Source: Purshia tridentata
Lineage: Eukaryota > Streptophyta > Magnoliopsida > Rosales > Rosaceae
Length of the DNA stretch: 64,000 bases
Direction of reading: 5' to 3'
NCBI GenBank assembly: GCA_003254885.1
Contig: QANT01001303.1
Coordinates: 1-64,000 of the forward strand
Both the position numbers and the translations under genes were made by a program. Below the pieces are notes generated by a model. It made no database searches and was not told the DNA's origin. It saw only the letters and a list, made by a program, of their open reading frames with translations. Positions 9,845 to 22,844 of this stretch are shown in pieces; the first letter of the stretch is position 1, and the number at the start of each line of letters is the position of its first letter.

Positions 9845-10639
9845 CTAATGGTTGAATATGTTCAGAAGGGAAACTCTGGTTTTGATTAAGCGCCTAAACA
9901 GGCACTCAAGTCTTTCTTCGATATCTTGAATGTTTGCCTCCAATTCGCAGAGCCAATTTTGCACATTCTCAACTTCTTCAACCTCACAAGCTACTCTTTT
10001 GGGCTGAACCAGCTTGGAAACAAATGACCAACGGCTTGACTTTGATTTCAAATTTGAACCAGCTATAAAGGACAACAAAGATTCAAACACAGCAACGGTG
10101 ACTGAATCTAACTCGTTCAACATGTTGACCACGGCTGGAGTCTCAGGGGTTTTATCTGTGCACTTACTTTCCCTGACCTTTAAGGCCTTGTTCATTGCCT
10201 TCTTGACATCCTTCCTTGTGGTAAGGTATTTTCTAACCTCAATCATGAAGCTCATGTCACCTCCATGCCTTCTGCGCATAATTGATTGAATTTCATGTGT
10301 GCTTTCCTTTGTTTGCAACAAGGCATCCTTAATGATGCCACACACATCCAGTACCCTCAAAGATCCATCCTGCAGTTCATTGATGCATTTGTCTCCACAG
10401 TCCTGGGACAAATATTGTTGAGTTAGTGGCAAAAGAAGCAACTTTTCCACACAATCATGCAAATCTTGAAGACTACTGAGTTTTTGACTTATAGAAGATG
10501 ATGATGTAAAGGTGGTTTCTGAAGCCTTTAATCTGCACAATTGCTCATCAAATTCTGTAACAAAGGGGTGCGATCTTGAAGGTAAGCTGTTCGAGCGAGC
10601 ATGGTAATGAGATTTTGAGATTGAAGGAGAGGCAGCCAT
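9845..10639 (-). CDS. DUF241 (BPS1-like) protein, array gene 4
   Basis: Intronless, 264 residues, in the group with genes 5 and 6. Start at MAASPSISKSHYHARSNS, aligned with its neighbours; the frame is open 16 codons further up, but the aligned Met is preferred. Landmarks: ARSNSLPSRSHPFVTEFDEQ, LHDCVEKLLLLPLTQQYLSQD, a QDGSLRVLDVCGIIKDALLQ variant (Q replaces the usual second L of LLDGSL), RRRHGGDMSFMIEVRKYL, a short central region lacking the roughly 20-residue loop of genes 1-3, and a C-terminal coil ending IKTRVSLLNIFNH. It is less like genes 5 and 6 than they are like each other. Confidence 0.9.
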   Translation of the reverse strand: MAASPSISKSHYHARSNSLPSRSHPFVTEFDEQLCRLKASETTFTSSSSISQKLSSLQDLHDCVEKLLLLPLTQQYLSQDCGDKCINELQDGSLRVLDVCGIIKDALLQTKESTHEIQSIMRRRHGGDMSFMIEVRKYLTTRKDVKKAMNKALKVRESKCTDKTPETPAVVNMLNELDSVTVAVFESLLSFIAGSNLKSKSSRWSFVSKLVQPKRVACEVEEVENVQNWLCELEANIQDIEERLECLFRRLIKTRVSLLNIFNH

Positions 10640-10730
10640 TTGCTTTTTTGGGAAGGGAAGGCCTTGTACTTGCAATTGAATGCTCAATTTGGTCTTTCAG
10701 TTTGCCTTCCTTCCCTTTGGCATCTGCTCA

Positions 10731-10959
10731 ATATATATTACATGCTAGGGGAGACAAGATCAACTCATTCTCATCACAACTCAACGAGTAGCTACATGAT
10801 TTTGATCTGGATCCGAAAATTATATCACCGATGTTTATGCAATGTCTCCCTACCACCAGATCACCCACCTATATTTTACTTATAATATAGCAAGAGTATC
10901 TTCAATTAGGTAAAAGTATCATGTGATGCATTGAACAAAATTGTGTAGTGCACGAGTGG
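10731..10959 (-). promoter_or_regulatory. Promoter blocks of array gene 4 (TATA, CNE1, CNE2)
   Basis: ATATATATTA at 10731-10740, CNE1 at 10830-10851 (GATGTTTATGCAATGTCTCC on the plus strand) and CNE2 GCACGAGTGG at 10950-10959. Gap from TATA box to CNE1 is about 90 bp, as in genes 5, 6 and 7. Confidence 0.6.
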
Positions 10960-11177
10960 TACCATCTTCTATATATAAAATAAAAGCAATAGCTCTTCCA
11001 TCCAGCAATCCAGCTCTGCCTGTTTTCCTCCCTGGAGACAAGTTATGTATCACTCTGCCCAGTAAGTAGCCTAAATTCAATTTCAATTATCATGTAACCC
11101 AGTATTTTACTTTAATTAAGTACAATCATGTGATACATCATGTATCACTCTGCCCAGGAAGTGGCTTATTATATGGG

Positions 11178-11359
11178 GCTGTCCCCTCAAAGAAAAGCAG
11201 CCATGTGGAGATTCAAATCGATCATACATGTGGAACTTATTATTCTTCTGCTGAAGCTACAGCTACCATGTGAGTCTCAATTATATTTTTGGTACAAAGT
11301 CTGAATTATCTTGATCTGCTTTTAATCATCTCCTGACAGTTGAGACAATTGGAATCTTG
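11178..11359 (-). promoter_or_regulatory. CNE4 and CNE3 beyond array gene 5
   Basis: CNE4-like CTGTCCCCTCAAAGAAAAGC at about 11178, then CAGCCATGTGG, and CNE3 GAGACAATTGGAATCTTG at 11342-11359, 381 bp beyond the stop of gene 5. Confidence 0.5.
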
Positions 11360-11739
11360 GAAACTTTAATATCAATTAAATTGCACGAAATTCCTGAGAC
11401 TAAGTTTTACAATTTACACTGGTTGAAAAGCTGCTGTCTGAAAAAAAAATGGTTCAGGTTATTCACCCTAAATTAATTTTAACCTTCGAAAGAGATCATT
11501 CAATAAAGTTACTTAATTGTTTATTTATTTGATGGGTGATTTATGCACGGGAAAAGATTAAGTGGAGAACTAAAAAAGATGGACAAAGCAATGACATAGA
11601 GCAGATATGTTTCGTGTCAGAAGAGTATATTACTTTTCAATCTGAACAGAAAATACAAGTATATCTCATTCATATATATGTATGTATGTTTAATCTATAC
11701 AAATTTGTATGCCATTATACTGCATGATGATTTTCATGC

Positions 11740-12534
11740 CTAATGGTTGAATATGTTGAGAAGAGAAACTCTGGTTTTGATTAAGCGCCTAAACAGGCAC
11801 TCAAGTCCTTCTTCAATATCTTGAATGTTTGTCTCCAATTCCAGGAGCCAATTTTGCACATTCTCGACTTCTTCACCCTCACAAGCTACTCTTTTGGGCT
11901 GCACCAGCTTCGAAACTAATGACCAACGGCTTGACTTTGATTTCAAATTTGAACCAGCTATAAAGGACAACAAGGAATCAAACACAGCCATGGTCACTGC
12001 ATCTAGCTCTTTCAACATGTTGACCACCTCTGGAGTCTCATGGCTTTTGTCCGTGCACTTACTTTCCCTGACCTTTAAGGCCTTGTTCATTGCCTTCTTG
12101 ACATCCTTCCTTGAGCTAAGGTATTTTCTAACCTCACTCATGAAGCTCATGTCACCTCTTTGTCTTCTGCGCATAACTGATTGAAGTTCATGTGTGCTTT
12201 CCTTTGTTTGCAACAAGGCATCCTTAAGGATGCTGCACACATCCAGTACCCTCAAAGATCCATCCAGTAGGTCATTGATCCATTTGTCTCCACACTCCTG
12301 GGCTAAGGCTTGTTGACTGAGTTGCAACAGTAGAAAGTTGTCAACACAATCATGCAAATCTTGAAGGCTATTGAGTTTTTGACCTATGGTTGATGATGAT
12401 GAAGAGCTGGTTTCTGAAGCCTTTAATCTGCACAATTGCTCATCAAATTCTGTAACAAAGGGGTGTGATCTTGAAGGCAAGCTGTTGGAGCGAGCATGGA
12501 TATGTGATTTTGAGTTTAAAGGAGAGGCAGCCAT
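11740..12534 (-). CDS. DUF241 (BPS1-like) protein, array gene 5
   Basis: Intronless, 264 residues. Start MAASPLNSKSHIHARSNS with a TATA box about 95 bp upstream. Same plan as gene 4: RSNSLPSRSHP, serine run, LHDCVDNFLLLQLSQQALAQE (QL in place of the PL of the other groups), LLDGSLRVLDVCSILKDALL, RRRQRGDMSFMSEVRKYLSS, C-terminal coil and IKTRVSLLNIFNH. It differs from gene 6 at only a small number of positions, so these two are the most recent tandem duplicates in the window. Both coding frames are intact. Confidence 0.9.
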   Translation of the reverse strand: MAASPLNSKSHIHARSNSLPSRSHPFVTEFDEQLCRLKASETSSSSSSTIGQKLNSLQDLHDCVDNFLLLQLSQQALAQECGDKWINDLLDGSLRVLDVCSILKDALLQTKESTHELQSVMRRRQRGDMSFMSEVRKYLSSRKDVKKAMNKALKVRESKCTDKSHETPEVVNMLKELDAVTMAVFDSLLSFIAGSNLKSKSSRWSLVSKLVQPKRVACEGEEVENVQNWLLELETNIQDIEEGLECLFRRLIKTRVSLLNIFNH

Positions 12535-12626
12535 TTTCTTTTATTGAAAAAGAGGTCTTGAACTTGTAGTTGAATGTTCAATTTGGTGTATTAGTTTGCC
12601 TTCTTTCCCTTTGGCCTCTGCTCAAC

Positions 12627-12861
12627 ATATATTACATGGTATTGGAAACAAAAACAGCTCATCGTCTTCAGAACTCAATGAGTTGCCACATGATTTCGAT
12701 CTGGATCCGAAAACCATATCAGCGATGTTTATGCAATGTCTCCCCACCACCAGATCACCCGACTATATTTACTTTAAATATATCATGAGTATCTTCAATT
12801 AGGTAACAGTATCATGTGATATATTGGACAATTAACCATAACATATATATTGCACGAGTGG
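12627..12861 (-). promoter_or_regulatory. Promoter blocks of array gene 5 (TATA, CNE1, CNE2)
   Basis: TATATT at 12627-12632, CNE1 at 12724-12745, and CNE2 GCACGAGTGG at 12852-12861. A CCACCACCAGATCACC tail after CNE1 is shared with genes 4 and 6 only. Confidence 0.6.
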
Positions 12862-13288
12862 TATTGTACCATCTTCTATATATAAAAGAAAAGCAATAAC
12901 TCTTGTAGCCAGCATCCAGCTCTGCCTACCTGCCTACCTGCCTACCTGGAGACAAGTTCTGTATCACTCTGCCCAGGAAATATATAACTTCAATTATAAT
13001 TATCGTTTAATACAGTATTTAATTTAATTTGATTAATTACAATCATGTGATCACACATTTTCTCTCTCAGAATCACTCATTTTCAATTCCTACCAACCGA
13101 GTTTTTTATAGCATATGCATTTTCATTTGTTTTCTTGATGATCAAATTCATTTGCTATATTATAAATTTAATTGATTAATCCATCAAATTGTGAGTGTAC
13201 AGTGGAGGCAATACCTGCATATGGCACTTCTCTGTCTTTCCATGATGCAAGAAAATAATCCAGGCTAAGCAAAGAAGCTTATTATATG

Positions 13289-13408
13289 GGTTGTCCCCCA
13301 CAAAGAAAAGCAGCCATGTGAAACCTATTATTCTTACAACCGTGTGAGTCTCAATTATCTCGATCTGTGTTTAATCATCTCCTAGCAATTGAGACATTTG
13401 GAATCTTG
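13289..13408 (-). promoter_or_regulatory. CNE4 and CNE3 beyond array gene 6
   Basis: CNE4-like TTGTCCCCCACAAAGAAAAG at about 13290, then CAGCCATGTG, and CNE3 GAGACATTTGGAATCTTG at 13391-13408, 456 bp beyond the stop of gene 6. Confidence 0.5.
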
Positions 13409-13863
13409 GAAACTATAATATCAATTAAATTGTACGAAATTTCAGAGACTAGGTAAGTTTTACAATGGTTGAAAAGCTATGTTATTTGGAAAAGAGAAAA
13501 AGGGTTCAGTGTATTCACCCTCTAGTAATTTAGCCTTTGGAAAGAGATCATTCAGTGAAGTTGCTTCATTGTTTATTATTTTTTTGATGGGAAATTTATG
13601 TATGGGAAAAGATAAGTGGAGAACTAAAACAAGGCACTAGTTTGAATTGCCATTTTGCTGGTTTTTTTTTATCATCAGTATTGCACAATAAAAAAGATGG
13701 ACAAAGCAATGACACAGAGCAGATATGTTTTGTATCAGGTGTATATTACTTTTCGATCTGAAGAGAAAATACGTAAATACACGTATATCTCATTCATATA
13801 CAAGTATGGATGTTTAATCTATACAAAATTGTATGCCATTATACTGCATGATGATTTTCATGC

Positions 13864-14658
13864 CTAATGGTTGAATATGTTGAGAAGGGAGACTCTGGTT
13901 TTGATTAAGCGCCTAAATAGGCACTCAAGTCCTCCTTCAATATCTTGAATGTTTGACTCCAATTCCAGGAGCCAATTTTGCACGTTCTTGACTTCTTCAG
14001 CCTCACAAGCTACTCTTTTGGGCTGCACCAGCTTCGAAACTAATGACCAACGGCTTGACTTTGATCTCAAATTTGAACCATCTATAAAGGACAACAAGGA
14101 ATCAAACACAGCCACAGTCACTGCATCTAGCTCTTTTAACATGTTGACCACCGCTGGAGTCTCATGGGTTTTGCCTGTGCACTTACTTTCCCTGACCTTT
14201 AAGGCCTTGTTCATTGCCTTCTTGACAGCCTTCCTTGAGGCAAGGTATTTTCTAACCTCACTCATGAAGCTCATGTCACCTCCCCGTCTTCTGCGCATAA
14301 TTGATTGAAGTTCATGTGTGCTTTCCTTTGTTTGCAACAAGGCATCCTTAAGGATGCTGCACACATCCAGTACCCTCAAAGATCCATCCAGTAGGTCATT
14401 GATCCATTTGTCTCCACACTCCTGGGCTAAGGCTTGTTGACTGAGTTGCAAGAGAAGAAAGTTGTCAACACAATCATGCAAATCTTGAAGGCTACTGAGT
14501 TTTTGACTTATGGATGATGATGATGAAGAGGTGGTTTCTGAAGCCTTTAATCGGCACAACTGCTCATCAAATTCTGTAACATAGGGGTGTGAGCTTGAAG
14601 GCAAGCTGTTAGAGCGAGCATGGATATATGATTTTGAGTTCAAAGGAAAGGCAGCCAT
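13864..14658 (-). CDS. DUF241 (BPS1-like) protein, array gene 6
   Basis: Intronless, 264 residues, near-identical in plan and sequence to gene 5. Start MAAFPLNSKSYIHARSNS. Landmarks: RSNSLPSSSHPYVTEFDEQL, LHDCVDNFLLLQLSQQALAQE, LLDGSLRVLDVCSILKDALL, RRRRGGDMSFMSEVRKYLAS, C-terminal coil with a GGLECLFRRL variant (the other members have EGLE), and IKTRVSLLNIFNH. Its flanks on both sides also match those of gene 5, giving a repeat unit of about 2 kb. Family function is unknown; no targeting signal is visible. Confidence 0.9.
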   Translation of the reverse strand: MAAFPLNSKSYIHARSNSLPSSSHPYVTEFDEQLCRLKASETTSSSSSSISQKLSSLQDLHDCVDNFLLLQLSQQALAQECGDKWINDLLDGSLRVLDVCSILKDALLQTKESTHELQSIMRRRRGGDMSFMSEVRKYLASRKAVKKAMNKALKVRESKCTGKTHETPAVVNMLKELDAVTVAVFDSLLSFIDGSNLRSKSSRWSLVSKLVQPKRVACEAEEVKNVQNWLLELESNIQDIEGGLECLFRRLIKTRVSLLNIFNH

Positions 14659-14750
14659 TTTCTTTTAATGGAAAAGAGAAGGTCTTGAACTTGCAGTTGA
14701 ATGTTCAACTTGGTCTTTGTGTTTGCCTTCCTTCCCTTTGGCCTCTGCTC

Positions 14751-14988
14751 AATATATATTACACGGTATTGGAGACAAGAGCAACTCATCTTCTTCACAA
14801 CTCGAGGAATAGCAACATGATTTCGATCTGGTTCTGAAAACTTTGTCAGTGATGTTTATGCAATGTCTCCCCACCACCGGATCACCAACCCATCACCAAA
14901 CTATATTTTACATCAAAACAACATGAGTATCTTCAATTAGGTAACAGTGTGTTATATATTGCACATAAAATATGTAGCTCACGAGTGG
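14751..14988 (-). promoter_or_regulatory. Promoter blocks of array gene 6 (TATA, CNE1, CNE2)
   Basis: ATATATATT at 14752-14760, CNE1 at 14851-14872, and a CNE2 variant TCACGAGTGG at 14979-14988. Order and spacing follow the array pattern. Confidence 0.6.
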
Positions 14989-15314
14989 GCGCGTACCATC
15001 TTTATATAAAAACCAAAGACAATTTTCCATCTTTCAATTTCCACCAACTGGGTTTTCATATCATATGCATGCATATGCATTTTTATGTTTTTCTTCTTAA
15101 TGAAATGCATTTTCATCTGCTATATATTCTATATATCTAATAAAGCATTCCAGACAACCACCTTATATATATGCATTAATTAACAAGATGCTCATCAGGC
15201 TTAACATGTGTGTCTGGCCAGACAACTTGATATACAGGTCTGGGAGGTGCTTGGTTCAGATACTTATTGATTTTATATGTAATAATACTGGGCATGGATC
15301 GAGATGCCAGTGAA

Positions 15315-15721
15315 GGGGAGACATTGCATAGACATCGCCGAGACAATTGGCCACATCAAAACTGGCTGGTATTGAAGAAGGTTGAGATATTCCCTTTGTT
15401 CCCATTTTTTACTCCCAAAATATCTTTTTAGAAAGGTTTAGCAATTAGATTGAGAATATATTTGTTTTCACGTGAAAACGCATCAATCCACTCGTGCCTT
15501 GCTTGCCCTCGAGCACACGAGTCCATCTAATTTCACAATTTACATGGATGTCTAATCTGTCAATTTCCAATTGTGTCCTATGAAATAATCAAACACAGAT
15601 TAAAATTAACAAATCAATGGGACTAATTAATGGCACTCCTCACATGGCACACTCAGGTCACAGTATCACACACTTCTAATAAGCAAAACTGTGCTGGTTT
15701 TCTATCCGTTTTAGGGGAACA
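15315..15721 (+). pseudogene. DUF241 relic unit C, rearranged, inverted
   Basis: Plus-strand relic. CNE1 copy (GGGGAGACATTGCATAGACA, 15315-15336), then leader-like sequence (about 15370-15405) matching the reverse complement of relic B near 4820-4870. A CNE2 copy (CCACTCGTGC, 15488-15497) shares 20 bases with relic B around 5041-5062 but sits on the wrong side of CNE1. Then come an altered CNE3-like stretch (about 15565-15605) and an inverted CNE4 (15692-15721). No coding body remains. The unusual order implies deletion or rearrangement after duplication. Confidence 0.5.
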
Positions 15722-15980
15722 GGCAAATTCATCTAGTCTGCCACTAACCATTTTAATACATAGTGGAAACACAATGCATGGTCACAAATTAATACAGAAT
15801 GCACATCTTGCCTGCTCCTTGCACAACAATCATGTCAAGGACCCTGTAAAATAAGATGAATTAACTAATCACATATATTGATCAGCATAATTGAATCTGT
15901 ATGTATAAGACTTTCTGCCTCTCTATGTATTAGTTGAGATTTTATATGCATAATTAATCCTTTCAAGAGTTGGTATGTTG

Positions 15981-16108
15981 GGGTGGCAAGAGACATTGCA
16001 TAAACATAGCCTAGAGAAGATGTAGATCGAAATCGAAATCATGTTACCTCTCACTGATGATTGATGTGGAAGAGATGCCATGTCCCCCTCCTCAACCACC
16101 ACTATATA
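15981..16108 (+). promoter_or_regulatory. Promoter blocks of array gene 7 (CNE1, TATA)
   Basis: CNE1 in gene direction at 15981-16008 (GAGACATTGCATAAACAT within it), then TATATATT at 16103-16110, 77 bp before the ATG. No CNE2 is seen at the expected place, about 150 bp upstream of CNE1 (near 15830). Confidence 0.6.
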
Positions 16109-16186
16109 TTAAGCAGATGCATATGAACACATCAATCTAAATCTACAAGGTCTTCCATCATCTCAAAAAAAAGATACAAAGAAAAA

Positions 16187-17029
16187 ATGGCTAATCACAC
16201 TCGCTCTAACAGCTTCCCCTCTAGGCCACACCCCATCATTGAAGAACTTGATGCACAATTGTGTAGATTGACATCTTCTGAAGCCACCTCCACATCATCA
16301 TCAATAAGCCACAAACTATCTGGTCTACAAGACTTGCATGATTGTGTTGACAAGTTACTTCAATTGCCGCTTAACCAACAAGCCTTAGCCCAAGAGCAAC
16401 ATGAGAAATGGACTAATGAGCTACTAGATGGCTCTCTCAGGCTCTTGGATGTTTGTGGCACTGCCAAGGATGCCCTCTTGCAAACGAAGGGATGCGTACA
16501 GGAACTTCAATCCATCATACGTAGAAGGCGAGAAGGTGATACTGAGCTCACAAGCGAGGTTAGGAAGTACTTGACCTCCAGGAAGATGGTGAAAAAGGCA
16601 ATCCACAAGGCTATGGGGAATCTGAAGGAATCCACCTTCTCTTCCCTCAACAAAGACCACGAGACTATTGCCATTGTTAGTAAGTTGAGAGATGTTGAAG
16701 TAGTCACTCGCACAGTGTTTGAATCACTGCTGTCCTTCATCTCAGGGCCAAAGTCACAGCAAAGCAGCTGGTCATTGATTTCAAAGATTATGCAGCCAAA
16801 AAAAGTAGCTTGTGAGGAACAAACAGAAGAAAATGAATTTTCATTGGTGGATGCTGCATTGCTCTCACTCATCAAGACAAGCAAATCTCATCCCAAAATT
16901 GCACAAGATGCACACAACCAGCTTGACAAGCTGGAATCATGCATTCAAGAACAAGAAGAAGGACTTGAGAGCCTATTTAGGCAAATGATCAAAACAAGAG
17001 TTTCCCTTCTCAATATCCTAAACCACTAG
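16187..17029 (+). CDS. DUF241 (BPS1-like) protein, array gene 7 (inverted copy)
   Basis: Intronless, 280 residues, the only intact array gene on the plus strand. Start MANHTRSNSFPSRPHP, with ATG directly after an A-rich leader. Landmarks: RSNSFPSRPHP, serine run, LHDCVDKLLQLPLNQQALAQE, LLDGSLRLLDVCGTAKDALL, LTSEVRKYLTSRKMVKKAIH, NEFSLVDAALLSLIKTSKS, IQEQEEGLESLFRQM and IKTRVSLLNILNH. It is closest to gene 1 at the other end of the array, and the similarity continues into both flanks. It is therefore part of an inverted duplication rather than a locally flipped neighbour. Confidence 0.9.
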   Translation: MANHTRSNSFPSRPHPIIEELDAQLCRLTSSEATSTSSSISHKLSGLQDLHDCVDKLLQLPLNQQALAQEQHEKWTNELLDGSLRLLDVCGTAKDALLQTKGCVQELQSIIRRRREGDTELTSEVRKYLTSRKMVKKAIHKAMGNLKESTFSSLNKDHETIAIVSKLRDVEVVTRTVFESLLSFISGPKSQQSSWSLISKIMQPKKVACEEQTEENEFSLVDAALLSLIKTSKSHPKIAQDAHNQLDKLESCIQEQEEGLESLFRQMIKTRVSLLNILNH

Positions 17030-17337
17030 ATACTAGATTTTTGATTTTGTACATGAAGTACATACATGTATAGATCCTGTTATATGAAATTGATTTACAT
17101 AATGATATACTCAAATTTTCACTAGTCTTTTATCTCTTTACTGGCATTCAATTCCGGATCCACAATGTTAATTTAGTATCATGAATTCATGCAAGTACTT
17201 GAACAGTTGAACTATGTTAAATACAATGTAAATTCTGCTCTGTCTACTGAGAGGTAAATTCACAAGAGTTGTTTTTTAAAATAATGATTGAGGTCACATG
17301 GGATTTGTGCATAATTCATATCAAATTTCAAGGCTGT

Positions 17338-17355
17338 CAAGATTCCAATTGTCTC
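17338..17355 (+). promoter_or_regulatory. CNE3 beyond array gene 7
   Basis: CAAGATTCCAATTGTCTC on the plus strand, the reverse complement of the CNE3 word, 309 bp beyond the stop of gene 7. Orientation relative to the gene is the same as for genes 2 to 6. Flanking GATAATCAATAATCAAC is also shared. Confidence 0.5.
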
Positions 17356-17402
17356 AAGGCAGATAATCAATAATCAACAATTAATGGCATTCAAGGGAGG
17401 AC

Positions 17403-17731
17403 TTTGTTCTCTTTAAACCTTAGTAATGTGCCTCCTCCGTTAAACAAGGGCCATGACACCACGGCCATAGTCAGCGTATTACGATGGGTTGAAGGAGTCA
17501 CTTTCAAGGTGGTGGATTCCATGTCGACCTTTATATCCGCATCAAAAGCACAACCCTAGCAAAGCAGCTGGTTCTTGGTTTCTAAATTCATGCATTCCAA
17601 ACTTGTGGTATGCGAGGAAGATAGAAATTAGTGAATTCAAGAAGGTGGACGCTGCATTCTACACCCTCAACAGTCACAATACAAAGAAATCTAACATCAT
17701 CTCCCTCCGGGAATGTGAGGAATTCATGTGA
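17403..17731 (+). pseudogene. DUF241 3' fragment (broken)
   Basis: Conceptual translation gives GHDTTAIVSVLRWVEGVTFK, then a SSWFLVSKFMHSKLVVCEED block and FKKVDAAFYTLNSHNTKKS. These align in order with the second half of genes 2, 3 and 7 (DHETIAIVSKLRDVE, SSWSL.SK.M.....ACEE, VDAALLSL..TSKS). The copy has a TAG at 17557-17559 and a frame change near 17633. Both the N-terminal half and the C-terminal coil are missing. It lies just beyond CNE3 of gene 7, in the same orientation. Confidence 0.75.
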
Positions 17732-18117
17732 CAAGAATTAAATGTTTTTGCACTGAAATATGATATTTCATTTTACTCGAGCAAAATTGGATTTTGCTGG
17801 AGCCAATATTATGTTGCTCATTTTTTTTATTTGAAGTTATTTTTTAAATTTGCTCGAGCGGAAAATGACTTGCTCAAAGAAAATTATTGGAAAGATTTTG
17901 CCATAGGTACTTGTACTGTCGTACATGACTGAAAAGAGAGAAAAAAGCACACATTCATTGGTGCAACAAAAGGTGTTTCTCTATAGACATATTCTAAATT
18001 GTGAAAGACAATTTTGATTCCCAGCTCAAATTTTATACAAATTTTGGGTAGCCTCAACAACAATTTTCAATTGGTAGTGGTGAACGATGGATTTATCACT
18101 TATTACAGAGTTGGTCT
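17732..18117. other. Spacer between DUF241 array and BSK1-type gene
   Basis: AT-rich, nothing recognised apart from the likely 3' untranslated region of the minus-strand kinase gene at its right end. Confidence 0.4.
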
Positions 18118-22351
<4,234 letters not shown>

Positions 22352-22844
22352 GACTCGGTTTGTGCTCTGTTCAGCTTCTTGGGGTTGAAAGACAAAACTA
22401 GAGAAAAACCATGAGCTGAGCTGAGCTGTGCCTGTTTGTTTGAGTGGCTTGTGGGTTAGAGAACTTAGAAAGGGAGACAGGTCTTGTCTGTGTGTTCTGT
22501 CAGCTGAGCTTCCTGGTAGTTTAATGTTGAGGTTTGTGGTAATAAAAAGGATTTCCAGTTGCTACAGTTTTTCTAGTTACCTTTCTCTTTTTCTTCAACA
22601 ACAATTTTACTAGATTTTTAGTTTCTAATTCTCGGAAAAAATAAATTAGCTTAATTATATTATTTTTCCGCCAATAAGATAGGGTTTCAATGAGAGGATA
22701 TGTAGGAGACGTCGAAAAAATTTGTAGGGAAACAACCTATTGTGTTTGCTCCTAAAAAATTTGACAGTTTTGAAAACATAATATCATTTCTTCTAATATT
22801 ATTTTTCTTTACGAGAAATATAAACTAATAACACCAAATTCGAT

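Noticed and set aside
15350-15360. GAGACAATTGG next to the relic C CNE1, resembling CNE3
   Set aside because: Only 11 bases match, and the block order is not that of a CNE3 site. The true CNE3-like remnant lies near 15,565-15,605.
420-16884. Long open frames (about 100-130 codons) antisense to each DUF241 gene, similar to each other
   Set aside because: They exist in every copy because the sense codons are conserved and low in antisense stops. They have no separate promoter, start context or family resemblance.
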